This document shows, piece by piece, positions 9,504 to 18,419 of a stretch of DNA of 64,000 nt (position 1 is the first letter of the stretch; each line of letters starts with the position of its first letter). Source of the stretch: Planctomycetota bacterium (GTDB taxonomy: Bacteria; Planctomycetota; Planctomycetia; Isosphaerales; Isosphaeraceae); contig JAJYWB010000008.1 of assembly GCA_021791715.1 (NCBI GenBank), positions 1 to 64,000 on the forward strand. Direction: 5' to 3'. A program made the translations under genes and the position numbers. The notes beneath the pieces were generated by a model. The model made no database searches, was not told the origin of the DNA, and was given only the letters and a program-made list of their open reading frames with translations.

Positions 9504-9971
9504 ATGATTGTATTAATGGTGGAAATCGGCGGCGAAACGTTCGCGATCGACGCGGCGACGATCGTCGAAGTGGCTCCGCTCGTCGCGGCGCGGGAGATTC
9601 CGGGTTCCGCGGCGTCGGCTCGCGGGCTCGTCGTCTTTCGCGGAGCGATCACCCCCGTGTTCGATCTCGGAATCGTTCTTTTTGGAATTCCGACCGCCGA
9701 TCGGCTGGGGGCGCGGATCGTCGTTCATCGGTTGAAAACCGACGATCGATCAAAGCGGACGATCGGCCTGATCGTCCCTCGAGTCGGCGAGATTTTACAT
9801 GTGGATGCGACAAAATCAAGTCGAACGACGTCTCGGTTTCATCTGGGTGGGGCGGCATATCTGGAGACGACGCTGAAGATCGGCGAGTCGATCGTTCCGC
9901 TGATCGATCTGAATGCGATGATCGCCGAGCTCGCGGTGTTCAAGACCGAGGACGGGAGCTTACAGGGATGA
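9504..9971 (+). CDS. cheW: CheW-like coupling protein (WspB position)
   Basis: A 155-residue single CheW domain that links the chemoreceptor to the CheA kinase. It shows the family pattern: a start strand (VLMVEIGGETFAIDAATIVE), VAPLVAAREIPG, RGLVVFRGAITPVFDLG, and a final strand with IVPLIDLNAM. It lies about 105 bases after the receptor gene, and its stop overlaps the following cheR start (ATGA-type overlap). By gene order it is the first of two CheW proteins, as in wsp clusters. Confidence 0.9.
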   Translation: MIVLMVEIGGETFAIDAATIVEVAPLVAAREIPGSAASARGLVVFRGAITPVFDLGIVLFGIPTADRLGARIVVHRLKTDDRSKRTIGLIVPRVGEILHVDATKSSRTTSRFHLGGAAYLETTLKIGESIVPLIDLNAMIAELAVFKTEDGSLQG

Positions 9972-11320
9972 TTTTTCAACGGATTGAAGCGATCGTCGCG
10001 CGAGCCTCGGGGCACGACGTTTCGACGCTGGGTTCGAAACAGGTCGAGCGCGCGGCGCTGGGCAGGATGACCGAACTCGGCCTGGTCGATCCCGCCGATT
10101 ACGAATGTCTGCTCAACGAATCTCCCGCCGAGCTCGCCGAGTTGATCGAGCGCGTGGTCGTGAACGAGAGCTGGTTCTTCAGAGATATCAAGCCATTTGA
10201 ATATCTTGTTAAGTTATTCGATCGGTCGTTCGCGCGGCGGGGCGCGGCGGACCCCGTGCGGATTTTGAGCGTTCCTTGTTCGGCGGGGGAGGAGGCGTAT
10301 TCGATCGCGATCGCGCTTTCCGACCGAGCGATCGAGGCCGCGCGGTATCGGATTGAAGCCGCGGATATCAGCGATCGCATGATCGCGCGAGCGCGGCGGG
10401 GGTTGTATCGCGCGAACGCTTTTCGATCGACGAGTCCGGAGTCGCATCGTCGCTGGATTCTCGATCGAGGCGATCAATTCGAGGTCGCTCAATCGATTCG
10501 CGACTCGGTTCGGTTTTTCCGAGCCAATTTGCTCGAGATCGACCCCTCGACAGTCGCACAAAAGTATGATGTTGTTTTTTGCCGTAATCTGCTGATATAT
10601 CTCGATACCGATGCGCGGAGGCGAGCGGGCTCGATCCTCGACGGTTTGATCGCCCCCGGCGGTTACTTGTTTCTCGGCCACGCCGACCCGATCGCGACGC
10701 TCGGCGAGCGATTTTCCCCGGTCGAGGCGAGCGGCGTTTTCGCGTTCCGCGACCGCTCGGCGAACGAAGCCTCGTCGCAAAAACATTCAATATTATCGAT
10801 TAAATCATATGATCACGCCGCGGCGTTCGAGCGGATCTTTCCGGCGAAATCGGCGCAAGCGAAAGCGGATTCTTCGCTTCCCGCCGCGATAAAAGGTTTT
10901 GACGCGAAGCTCGATGAATCCAAGCGATCGGAGTTATCCGTCACAGAATCCCCGCCGATTTCGGGGCGTTCGATCGAGACTTCGGGTGAGGAAGTCGAAT
11001 CGAATCGATCGTTGCTGGAGCGCGCGACCGAGGCCGCGGATCGAGGATCGATCGATCTCGCGCTTTCGCTTTGCGAGCGAGATCTCGCTCGTTCGGGGCC
11101 GACCGCCGAGGCTTATTTCTTGATGGGAGTGTTGCATCAGGCGCTGGGCGATTTTCTTCGGGCCGAGACCGACCTCGGCCGCGCGGTGTATCTCGATCCC
11201 GATCACGAAGAGGCTTTGCTCGCGCTTGCGGGATTGGCGCGAAGGCGCGGCGACTCGGCTCAATCGCTCGCTTACGCGCGTCGCGCGCGTCGCGCCGCGG
11301 ATCGGAGGAATAACACGTGA
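9968..11320 (+). CDS. cheR: CheR methyltransferase with C-terminal TPR (WspC-like)
   Basis: A 450-residue receptor methyltransferase. Residues about 1-260 carry the CheR fold: the helical N-terminus, ERVVVNESWFFRD (the TxFFR-like motif), the SAM-binding loop ILSVPCSAGEEAYSIAIAL and VVFCRNLLIYLD. A low-complexity linker follows (about 265-345), then TPR helices (LLERATEAADRGSIDLAL, AEAYFLMGVLHQALGDFLRA). The CheR-TPR fusion is typical of WspC. It would methylate glutamates of the receptor gene upstream. It is coupled to both neighbours by 4-base overlaps. Confidence 0.9.
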   Translation: MIFQRIEAIVARASGHDVSTLGSKQVERAALGRMTELGLVDPADYECLLNESPAELAELIERVVVNESWFFRDIKPFEYLVKLFDRSFARRGAADPVRILSVPCSAGEEAYSIAIALSDRAIEAARYRIEAADISDRMIARARRGLYRANAFRSTSPESHRRWILDRGDQFEVAQSIRDSVRFFRANLLEIDPSTVAQKYDVVFCRNLLIYLDTDARRRAGSILDGLIAPGGYLFLGHADPIATLGERFSPVEASGVFAFRDRSANEASSQKHSILSIKSYDHAAAFERIFPAKSAQAKADSSLPAAIKGFDAKLDESKRSELSVTESPPISGRSIETSGEEVESNRSLLERATEAADRGSIDLALSLCERDLARSGPTAEAYFLMGVLHQALGDFLRAETDLGRAVYLDPDHEEALLALAGLARRRGDSAQSLAYARRARRAADRRNNT

Positions 11321-12066
11321 ATATCAATCAACTTCAGGTGATCGAATCGATCGGCGTCGTCGACGCGTGTTGGAACCGGATCGGCGTCGCGGGGGATCGG
11401 AGCTGTCCCGAGCTGATTCGGCATCATCATTGTCGCAACTGTCCGGTTTATTCGGACGCGGCGCGGTCGTTTTTCGATCGTCCCCCTCCCGAAGGTTATC
11501 GCGACGAAGCTGCGCGGCGGTACGCGGCGACGATCGAGGCGGAAGACTCTGAAAAAGAGAGCGTGCTCGTTTTTCGGCTGGGAAACGAACGGCTCGCCCT
11601 GCCGCTCGCGGCGATCGACGAGGTGTCCGAGCCGCGTCCCGTGCACAGGATTCCGCGACGAATGTCGAACGTTCTTCGCGGTCTGACGAATCTTCGCGGT
11701 CAATTGCTTTTGTTTATATCGTTACATGGTTTGATTCATGTGGTCGAGACCGACGCCGAACGAGGAGGGGTTGGAATCGACGAATCGCGCGGCGGAACGA
11801 TCGTCGACGACCGTACGCGGGCTCGCGCGACGGCGAAAGAACGGTTCGTCGTTTTACGGAGGCGGGACGATCGCTGGGTTTTCCGCGCCGATCATGTCGT
11901 CGGGATCGATTACATCTCACGTTTAGATTATCTTGCCGTTCCTTCGACCTCGGCCGACGTTAAATCGAGCTTTTGTCGTTCGGTTTTTCTTCGCGAAGGG
12001 GGGACGATCGGCAGGCTCGACGAGGATCGCATCCTCGACGCGCTCGCGGAGATACGCCATGAGTGA
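11317..12066 (+). CDS. cheW: CheW-like protein with N-terminal Cys cluster (WspD-like)
   Basis: A 249-residue protein. The first about 60 residues carry DACWNRIGVAGDRSCPEL and CRNCPVY, with Cys18, Cys30, Cys39 and Cys42. This matches the N-terminus I know from WspD proteins of Pseudomonas. The CheW domain follows (LVFRLGNERLALPLAAIDEV, RGLTNLRGQLLLFISLHGLI). The four Cys plus neighbouring His residues could hold a metal or act as a redox switch; that is inference. It is the second coupling protein of the cluster and overlaps the cheA-type gene by 8 bases. Confidence 0.9.
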   Translation: MNINQLQVIESIGVVDACWNRIGVAGDRSCPELIRHHHCRNCPVYSDAARSFFDRPPPEGYRDEAARRYAATIEAEDSEKESVLVFRLGNERLALPLAAIDEVSEPRPVHRIPRRMSNVLRGLTNLRGQLLLFISLHGLIHVVETDAERGGVGIDESRGGTIVDDRTRARATAKERFVVLRRRDDRWVFRADHVVGIDYISRLDYLAVPSTSADVKSSFCRSVFLREGGTIGRLDEDRILDALAEIRHE

Positions 12067-14635
12067 CGACCTGAGCGGGTTTTCGATGCACGAACTGTTC
12101 AAGGTCGAGGCCGAGAGTCAACTCGCGATTCTCTCGAACGGTTTGCTTGCTCTCGAAGCCGAAAACCGGACCGCCGAAACGTTTGAATCGCTGATGCGCG
12201 CCGCGCATTCGCTCAAAGGCGCGGCGCGGATCGTCGGAGTCGATTGCGCGGGAAAGATCGCTCATGTGCTTGAAGATTGCTTTGTTGAGGCGCAACACGG
12301 TCGCATCGTGTTGAACGAAGCCGATATCGATCTGCTGCTCCTCGGGGTCGATTCGATCGATCGGATCGCGAAACTTGATGAAAATGAAATCGCATCCTGG
12401 GAAGTCGAACACGCCGACGAGATCGATCGGCTCGTCGCGGATCTCGCCGCGATCGCCGCGGGAACGAAGGAGGAAAGCCGAGCGGCGAGCGCGATCGTCG
12501 AGCCCGAAAGCCGACCCGCCGAAGACGAGAGCTCGGCTTTCGCCGAATCGCCTCAAGAACCCGAGGCCGAGGGCGGCGAGGTTCAACGCGAGCGAGCGAT
12601 CGAGGATTTTACCGGACCCTCGGCCGAAAGCGAGAAAACCTATATTGATCAATATGATTCGCAATCACAAAAAGATCTTAAAATCGCCGATATAGCGATG
12701 CGATCGAGCGTCGTGATGATCGACGAAAACGAGAACGTGCGGGAAAAGAAGATTGAATCGGGCGAAGGCGAAAGCGAAGGGGACGATCGAAGCGTCGCGA
12801 CGAGGCCCAGGCGTCCGCCGCGCGACGAGCGCGACGCGTCGGACGGGGTGGTGCGGGTTTCGGCGGCGAGTTTATCGCGGCTGACCGCGCTCGCGGGCGA
12901 ATCGCTTGTCGAATCGCGTCGGTTGCGACCGTTCGTCGCGGCGATCGGCCGGCTGCGTCGACGCCAGACGATGGTATTGGAGGGGCTTCGCGCCGTCGAG
13001 GATAAGGCGATCGCCGATTTCGCGCGGTTCGGCGCGGTCGTTGCGCCGAGCGCGGTCGCGGTCGTTCCGGGAGGGGCCGCGATCGAACTGCTCGCACGAG
13101 CCAAAGAAGAAGCCTTGCGGTGTCTTGAACTCGTGATCGGACAAACCGAGGAGCTCGAATCGTTGGCGCGGCGGATGGAGGACGTCGCGGATCGATTGAA
13201 TCATGAGGTGCTTAAAAGTCGAATGAGGCCGTTCGGCGAGGGGATCAAAGGATTTCCCCGGCTGGTGCGCGACGTCGCCCGGCAGTTGGGCAAATCGGTT
13301 CGGCTCGAGGTCGAAGGCGAATCGACGGGGGTCGATCGCGACATTCTCGACAAGATTGAATCGCCGCTTAATCACATGATACGAAATTCAATCGATCATG
13401 GAATTGAAACTCCGGACGAGCGTACGGCGGCGGGGAAGCCCGCGACGGCGACGATTCGGCTTGAGGCTCGGCATCGCGCAGGGATGTTGCAGATCACGCT
13501 TTCGGACGACGGTCGGGGGATTGATCTCGAAAAATTGAGGCGTCGGGTCGTCGAGCGGGGTCTTCTCGGCGCCGCTCCGGCTTCGCGATTGAACGAGGCC
13601 GAGCTGCTCGACTTTTTGTTTCTTCCCGGTTTTACGACGAAGGACGAGGTTTCGACGGTATCGGGGAGGGGAGTCGGTCTCGACGCGGTGCTGACGACGG
13701 CGCGCGAGATCGGCGGGACGATTCGGATTCAGAATCGACCCGGTCGCGGGGTCCGTTTTATTTTACAATCGCCGATCACGAAATCGGTCGTGCGGGGCTT
13801 GCTTGTGGAGATCGATCGCGAACCGTACGCGTTTCCGCTCAATCGCATCGATCGGATCACGGCGTTACAGGCGGATCAGATTCAAAGGCTTGAAGGATAC
13901 AGGCATTTTTTGATGGAGGGAGAGCCCGTCGGCCTCGTCGACGCCGCGGGGGTGCTGGAATTGGGGGTTTCGCAGGTTGAATCGGGCGTTTATCAGGTGG
14001 TTGTGGTGAGCGATCGTTCGCATCGATTCGGCCTGATCGTCGACCGGATTCTGGGGGAGCGCGATATGGAGGCTCGTCCGCTCGATCCGAGGCTGGGGAA
14101 GGTTCCCAATTTTAACAGCGCCTCGGTGCTTGAGGACGGCAGGCCGGTGTTGATTTTCGACGTCGAGGATCTTGTGCGATCGATCGATCATTTGTTAGAG
14201 AGTAAAAAGCTGGGACGGTCGACCGAGAGCCGCGTCGGCGAGGCGAAATCGAAGACGACGAAGCGGGTGTTGGTGGTCGAGGATTCGATCACGGTGCGCG
14301 AGCTCGAGCGTCAATTGCTCGAGGCTCACGGTTATCTGGTCGATGTCGCGGTCGACGGGGTCGACGGTTGGAACGCGGTCCGATCGCGCGACTACCATCT
14401 TGTGATCAGCGACGTCGACATGCCTAGAATGAACGGGTTGGAACTCGTCGCGCGGATCAAGCGCGAGCCTCGGCTGAGTCGCGTTCCGGTCGTGATCGTT
14501 TCATACAAGGAGCGCGATGAAGATCGTCTTCGCGGTCTCGACGCGGGGGCGAACGCTTATCTAACGAAGAGCAGTTTTCGCGATCAAACGTTTCTTGAAA
14601 CCGTTATTGATTTAATCGGGGAGTCGAACCAGTGA
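12059..14635 (+). CDS. cheA: CheA-REC hybrid kinase (WspE-like)
   Basis: An 858-residue hybrid. The N-terminal HPt domain has phospho-acceptor His50 in AAHSLKGAARIVG. A long acidic linker (about 135-260) follows, then the P3 dimerisation helices, the ATPase domain (HMIRNSIDHGIETPDER, DDGRGIDLEKL, VSGRGVGLDAV), a CheW-like P5 domain, and a C-terminal receiver (VLVVEDSITVRELERQLL, ISDVDMPRMNGLEL). The CheA-plus-receiver layout is that of WspE. ATG 12059 overlaps the previous stop; frames upstream of this ATG belong to the wspD-like gene. It should phosphorylate the CheB and the REC-PP2C protein. Confidence 0.92.
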   Translation: MSDDLSGFSMHELFKVEAESQLAILSNGLLALEAENRTAETFESLMRAAHSLKGAARIVGVDCAGKIAHVLEDCFVEAQHGRIVLNEADIDLLLLGVDSIDRIAKLDENEIASWEVEHADEIDRLVADLAAIAAGTKEESRAASAIVEPESRPAEDESSAFAESPQEPEAEGGEVQRERAIEDFTGPSAESEKTYIDQYDSQSQKDLKIADIAMRSSVVMIDENENVREKKIESGEGESEGDDRSVATRPRRPPRDERDASDGVVRVSAASLSRLTALAGESLVESRRLRPFVAAIGRLRRRQTMVLEGLRAVEDKAIADFARFGAVVAPSAVAVVPGGAAIELLARAKEEALRCLELVIGQTEELESLARRMEDVADRLNHEVLKSRMRPFGEGIKGFPRLVRDVARQLGKSVRLEVEGESTGVDRDILDKIESPLNHMIRNSIDHGIETPDERTAAGKPATATIRLEARHRAGMLQITLSDDGRGIDLEKLRRRVVERGLLGAAPASRLNEAELLDFLFLPGFTTKDEVSTVSGRGVGLDAVLTTAREIGGTIRIQNRPGRGVRFILQSPITKSVVRGLLVEIDREPYAFPLNRIDRITALQADQIQRLEGYRHFLMEGEPVGLVDAAGVLELGVSQVESGVYQVVVVSDRSHRFGLIVDRILGERDMEARPLDPRLGKVPNFNSASVLEDGRPVLIFDVEDLVRSIDHLLESKKLGRSTESRVGEAKSKTTKRVLVVEDSITVRELERQLLEAHGYLVDVAVDGVDGWNAVRSRDYHLVISDVDMPRMNGLELVARIKREPRLSRVPVVIVSYKERDEDRLRGLDAGANAYLTKSSFRDQTFLETVIDLIGESNQ

Positions 14636-15672
14636 GGATCGGCGTCGTCAACGATTCGATTCTGGCTCGCGAGGCGCTCAAGCGCGTGATCGAAGCGAGC
14701 GAGGATCACGACGTCGCGTGGACCGCGGCCGACGGTTTTCGAGCGATCGAGCTGGCGCGGACGGATCGCCCCGATCTCATTCTGATGGATTTGATCATGC
14801 CGGGCATCAACGGTGTGGAAACGACGCGACGCATCACCGCCGAGACGAACTGTCCGATCCTGATCGTCACCGCGACGGTGCGAAAGACGGTGGGGATGGT
14901 TTACGAGGCGATGGGTTACGGAGCGCTCGACGCGGTCGACACCCCCGTTTTGGGAGCGCGGGGCGAGATCGACGGAGCCCGGCCGTTGTTGACGAAGATC
15001 GATACGATCGCGCGGCTCGTCGGCGCGTCACTTAAAGGTTCGGCGAGTCGTCATTTACTGGAATCTCGATCTTTTGATGAAGGTTTCGAGGCGACGAACG
15101 AGGCGTTCGATTTCGACTTCGTGCTGATCGGGGCTTCGACGGGAGGTCCGAACGCGATCGCGACGATCCTCGAGCGTTTTCCGCGTGATTGGCGCGGTTG
15201 CACGGTCGTCGTTCAGCACGTCGACCTGGCGTTCGCGCCCGGACTGGCTCGATGGCTCGCCGATCGATCCGGTCGGGAGGTTAAGCTGATCGAACGGGGC
15301 GACCTTCCCCGCGCGGGAGCGACGCTTCTCGCCGGAACGAATGATCATTTGGTTGTTACTTCGTCGGGACGGTTCGCTTATGAAGCCGAGCCGCAATCGG
15401 TGTATTATCGACCGTCGGTCGACGTGTTTTTCGCGTCGGCGGCGGCGAGCCGAATGAAGCCCGGCGCCGCTGCGATTCTGACGGGGATGGGCGCCGACGG
15501 CGCGCGGGGGTTGCTCGAATTGAAGAAAAAAGGCTGGCGCACGTTCGCTCAAAACAAAGAATCGTCGATCATTTGGGGAATGCCCCGCGCCGCGACCGAA
15601 CTGGGCGCCGCCGAGACCGTCGCGTCGCTTGAGGAGATCGCCGCCGCGATCGTCGCCGGTTTTTCGCGGTAA
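14632..15672 (+). CDS. cheB: CheB methylesterase (WspF-like)
   Basis: A 346-residue receptor methylesterase: receiver at about 1-120 with Asp53 in ILMDLIMPGINGVE, then the catalytic domain with Ser169 in IGASTGGPNAI, His196 in VVQHVD and Asp289 in LTGMGADGARG. These are the complete catalytic triad. In Wsp systems it opposes CheR and resets the receptor. The start is a GTG at 14632 that overlaps the stop of the CheA gene. Confidence 0.92.
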   Translation: MRIGVVNDSILAREALKRVIEASEDHDVAWTAADGFRAIELARTDRPDLILMDLIMPGINGVETTRRITAETNCPILIVTATVRKTVGMVYEAMGYGALDAVDTPVLGARGEIDGARPLLTKIDTIARLVGASLKGSASRHLLESRSFDEGFEATNEAFDFDFVLIGASTGGPNAIATILERFPRDWRGCTVVVQHVDLAFAPGLARWLADRSGREVKLIERGDLPRAGATLLAGTNDHLVVTSSGRFAYEAEPQSVYYRPSVDVFFASAAASRMKPGAAAILTGMGADGARGLLELKKKGWRTFAQNKESSIIWGMPRAATELGAAETVASLEEIAAAIVAGFSR

Positions 15673-15723
15673 GAGAGGATGTTTCGTGCGAGAGTTGTTC
15701 GATTTATAAGGATATCATAGATA

Positions 15724-16968
15724 ATGGCTGATATGACGACCGACGCGACGATCGAACGCTCGCACGCGACGACGAAGGCTCCTTCGCTCACCGATCACCG
15801 TACCACGGTTTTGCTGATCGACGATCAGCCGATCGTCGGCGAGATGGTGCGCAGGATGCTGGCCGACGAAACCGACATCGTCTTCCATTACTGCAAAGAT
15901 CCCGCCAAGGCGATCGAAACCGCCGAATCGCTGGCGCCGACGGTCATCTTGCAGGATCTCGTCATGCCCGATATCGACGGGCTCGAACTCGTTGCGATGT
16001 TCCGTCGAACCGAGAAAACGAGCGAGATTCCCCTGATCGTGCTTTCAACCAAAGAAGAGCCGAAAATCAAGGCCGAGGCGTTCGGCCTCGGCGCCAACGA
16101 TTATCTCGTTAAGCTTCCCGATAAACTCGAACTCCTGGCGCGAATTCGTTATCACTCTAAAGGATATATTCATCGCCTCCAACGCGACGAGGCTTACCGC
16201 GCGCTCGTTGAAAGCCAACGCATTCTCGCCGGCGACATGGCTCAAGCTTCTCGCTATGTTCAATCGATTCTCCCCGCGCCGATCGTCGACGCGGGAATCG
16301 CGACCGACTGGCGATTCATACCGTCGACGCAGCTCGGCGGAGACGCGTTCAGTTATCATTGGATCGACAAGGATCGATTCGCGTTTTACCTGCTCGACGT
16401 TTGCGGTCACGGCGTGGGAGCGGCGTTGCTTTCGGTGTCGGTGCTCAACGCGCTGCGGTCGCAATCGCTGCCGAACGTCGATTTCGACGACCCCGCGTCG
16501 GTCCTCGCGGCGCTCAATCGAGCGTTTCCGATGGAACAGCATAATGATATGTATTTTACAATGTGGTATGGTATTTATAATCAATCGAGCGCGTCGATTC
16601 GTTTCGCCGGCGGCGGGCATCCTCCCGCTTTATTGTTGACGGGGGACTCGGCCTCGAATTCTCGGCTTTGCGTTCTCGATTCCAAGGGTCCGATGGTGGG
16701 GGCGTTGCCCGATATCGAGTTCGCTTCGTTTGAGCAACCCGTCGATCGATTTTCGAAGTTGTTTCTATTTTCGGACGGGGTTTATGAGATCGAGCGATCC
16801 GACGGATCGATGTGGCCGTTTCGCGATTTCGTCGAATTCATGTCGGGGTTGCGCGACGAAGAGAACGGCGACATCGACGTTCTGATCGAACACGCCCGGA
16901 GTTTGTCGGGTAAAAACGAATTCAAAGATGATTTTTCGATGGTGGAATTCCGATTTCTCAGGCCGTGA
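15724..16968 (+). CDS. WspR-like receiver fused to PP2C/RsbU phosphatase
   Basis: A 414-residue output protein. The receiver (about 25-150) has Asp78 in TVILQDLVMPDIDGLEL and the stretches IVLSTKEEP, GANDYLVKLPD and QRDEAYRAL. These closely match the WspR receiver as I remember it. WspR continues into a GGDEF diguanylate cyclase. Here residues about 185-414 are instead a PPM/SpoIIE-type Ser/Thr phosphatase: QLGGDAF, LLDVCGHGVGAALL, GGGHPPALL, LFSDGVYEIE and DDFSMVEF keep the metal-binding aspartates. Position at the end of the cluster, where wspR normally sits, supports it being the pathway's output. Such phosphatases usually act on STAS anti-sigma antagonists. Confidence 0.92.
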   Translation: MADMTTDATIERSHATTKAPSLTDHRTTVLLIDDQPIVGEMVRRMLADETDIVFHYCKDPAKAIETAESLAPTVILQDLVMPDIDGLELVAMFRRTEKTSEIPLIVLSTKEEPKIKAEAFGLGANDYLVKLPDKLELLARIRYHSKGYIHRLQRDEAYRALVESQRILAGDMAQASRYVQSILPAPIVDAGIATDWRFIPSTQLGGDAFSYHWIDKDRFAFYLLDVCGHGVGAALLSVSVLNALRSQSLPNVDFDDPASVLAALNRAFPMEQHNDMYFTMWYGIYNQSSASIRFAGGGHPPALLLTGDSASNSRLCVLDSKGPMVGALPDIEFASFEQPVDRFSKLFLFSDGVYEIERSDGSMWPFRDFVEFMSGLRDEENGDIDVLIEHARSLSGKNEFKDDFSMVEFRFLRP

Positions 16969-17042
16969 GGCGTTTGATCGGATCGGGAACGGCGCGATCG
17001 ACGGATTCGAATCGGTTGGTTGTCGCGTTGAATCGCCCATTT

Positions 17043-17348
17043 GTGAGGTCGAACCTCGCGTCGCGCCTCTTTTCGTAAACGCCTGAGTTCGAGTTTCGCA
17101 CATTCAGTTGAGACGAGGCGGTTTATTTGGACAATGATCGTTAACATCATGAATCAACTATAAATAGAATATCAAGATATCGGTTGATTCTATTTGGGAG
17201 GGCGAACCTCCCGGTGAGCCTCTTTTCGTAAACGCCCGAGACGAGGCGGTTTATTCGGACAATGATCCTGAACATCATGAAACAATTGTTCGTAGAATAT
17301 CAAGATGTCGGTTGATTCTATTTGGGAGGGCGAACCTCCCGGTGAGCC
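17043..17348. repeat. Direct repeats of about 128 bp carrying left arms
   Basis: Units begin at the left arm GGGAGGGCGAACCTCCCGG at 17196 and 17324, preceded by a decayed unit from about 17043. Each unit runs on through TTTTCGTAAACGCC, GACGAGGCGGTTTATT, GGACAATGATC and ATCAAGATGTCGGTTGATT to the next arm. The same 128-bp spacing recurs at 18139, 18267 and 18395. There are no coding signals. Confidence 0.85.
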
Positions 17349-17435
17349 TCATTTCGTAAACACCGGTGACGAGACCGTTTTTTGGTCAAAAATCGCAAAC
17401 ATCATAATGCGGCTCACCAGGAGGTTCGCCCTCCC
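17324..17435. mobile_element. Palindromic MITE/REP-like element, copy A
   Basis: The left arm (25 bp, 17324-17348) is a near-perfect inverse of the right arm GGCTCACCAGGAGGTTCGCC at 17411-17435. The centre of about 62 bp holds TTTCGTAAACACCGG and TTTTTTGGTCAAAAATCGC. Each arm also folds on itself (GGGAGG-GCGAA-CCTCCC). There is no coding capacity. It is called element-like because the whole unit recurs; movement itself is not shown. Confidence 0.75.
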
Positions 17436-17541
17436 AATTTTGGCTTCGCCCTCCCAATTTTGGCTCAGCGCTCCCAATTATGGCTTCGCCCTCAAATTTC
17501 GCCAGATATATTAAAACTATAGATGTCTGTTTTTTTTGTTT

Positions 17542-17654
17542 GGGAGGGCGAACCTCCCGGTGAGCCTCTTTTTGTAAACACCGTAGAACGGACCGTTTTT
17601 TGGTCAATAATCGCAAACATCATAGATTCGGCTCACCAGGAGGTTCGCCCTCCC
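17542..17654. mobile_element. Palindromic MITE/REP-like element, copy B
   Basis: Left arm 17542-17566 and right arm 17630-17654, with a centre like copy A (GTAAACACCGTAG, TTTTTTGGTCAATAATCGC). The right arm leads without a break into the 20-bp satellite that follows, whose unit continues the last ten bases of the arm. Confidence 0.75.
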
Positions 17655-17890
17655 AATTATGGCTTCGCCCTCCCAATTATGGCTTCGCCCTCCCAATTAT
17701 GGCTTCGCACTCCCAATTATGGATTCGCCCTCCCAATTATGGCTTCGCCCTCCCAATTATGGCTTCGCCCTCCCAATTATGGCTTCGCCCTCCCAATTAT
17801 GGCTTCGCCCTCCCAATTATGGCTTCGCCCTCCCAATTATGGCTTCGCTCTCCCAATTATGGCTTCGCTCTCCCAATTATGGCTTCGCCC
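17641..17890. repeat. 20-bp satellite array, about 12 copies
   Basis: The unit GGCTTCGCCCTCCCAATTAT repeats in perfect 20-bp register from 17661 to 17880 (11 full copies), with a junction copy at 17641 and a broken copy at 17881. Most units are identical; variants are GCAC at 17701, GGAT at 17721 and GCTC at 17841 and 17861. Because 20 is not a multiple of 3, all frames read as repetitive nonsense peptides and no gene is called. Confidence 0.95.
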
Positions 17891-17940
17891 TCAAATTACG
17901 CCAGATATATTAAAACTATAGATGTCGTTTTTTTTTGTTT

Positions 17941-18052
17941 GGGAGGGCGAACCTCCCGGTGAGCCTCTTTTCGTAAACACCGGTGACGAGACCGTTTTTT
18001 GGTCAAAAATCGCAAACATCATAATGCGGCTCACCAGGAGGTTCGCCCTCCC
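17941..18052. mobile_element. Palindromic MITE/REP-like element, copy C
   Basis: Left arm 17941-17965, right arm 18028-18052, with a centre identical to copy A over most of its length. It is preceded by the shared segment CAAATTACGCCAGATATATT and TTAAAACTATAGATGTC, which also precedes the arms at 17542 and 18139. The larger compound unit has thus been copied about three times. Confidence 0.75.
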
Positions 18053-18138
18053 AATTTTGGCTCAGCGCTCCCAATTATGGCTTCGCCCTCAAATTACGCC
18101 AGATATATTAAAACTATAGATGTCGTTTCTTTTTGTTT

Positions 18139-18419
18139 GGGAGGGCGAACCTCCCGGTGAGCCTTATTTCGTAAGCGCCCGAGACGAGGCGGTTTATTCG
18201 GACAATGATCGTGCACATCATGAAACAATTGTTCGTAGAATATCAAGATGTCGGTTGATTCTATTTGGGAGGGCGAACCTCCCGGTGAGCCTCATTTCGT
18301 AAACGCCTAGGACGAGGCGGTTTATTCGGAAAAGAATCGTATATATTATGAAAAAACTGTACGTTCAATTCCAATGTGTCGGTATAATCTATTTGGGAGG
18401 GCGAACCTCCCGGTGAGCC
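18139..18419. repeat. Second set of 128-bp direct repeats
   Basis: Left arms at 18139, 18267 and 18395 are each 128 bp apart. The spacers contain CGAGACGAGGCGGTTTATTC, GGACAATGATC and CAATTGTTCGTAGAATATC, as in the set at 17 kb. The last spacer is more diverged. Confidence 0.85.

Noticed and set aside
17305-18300. Plus- and minus-strand ORFs with GEPPGEP or SQLWLRPPNYGFA repeats
   Set aside because: They are translations of the palindromic arms and 20-bp satellite in several frames, with no start signals or independent codon bias.
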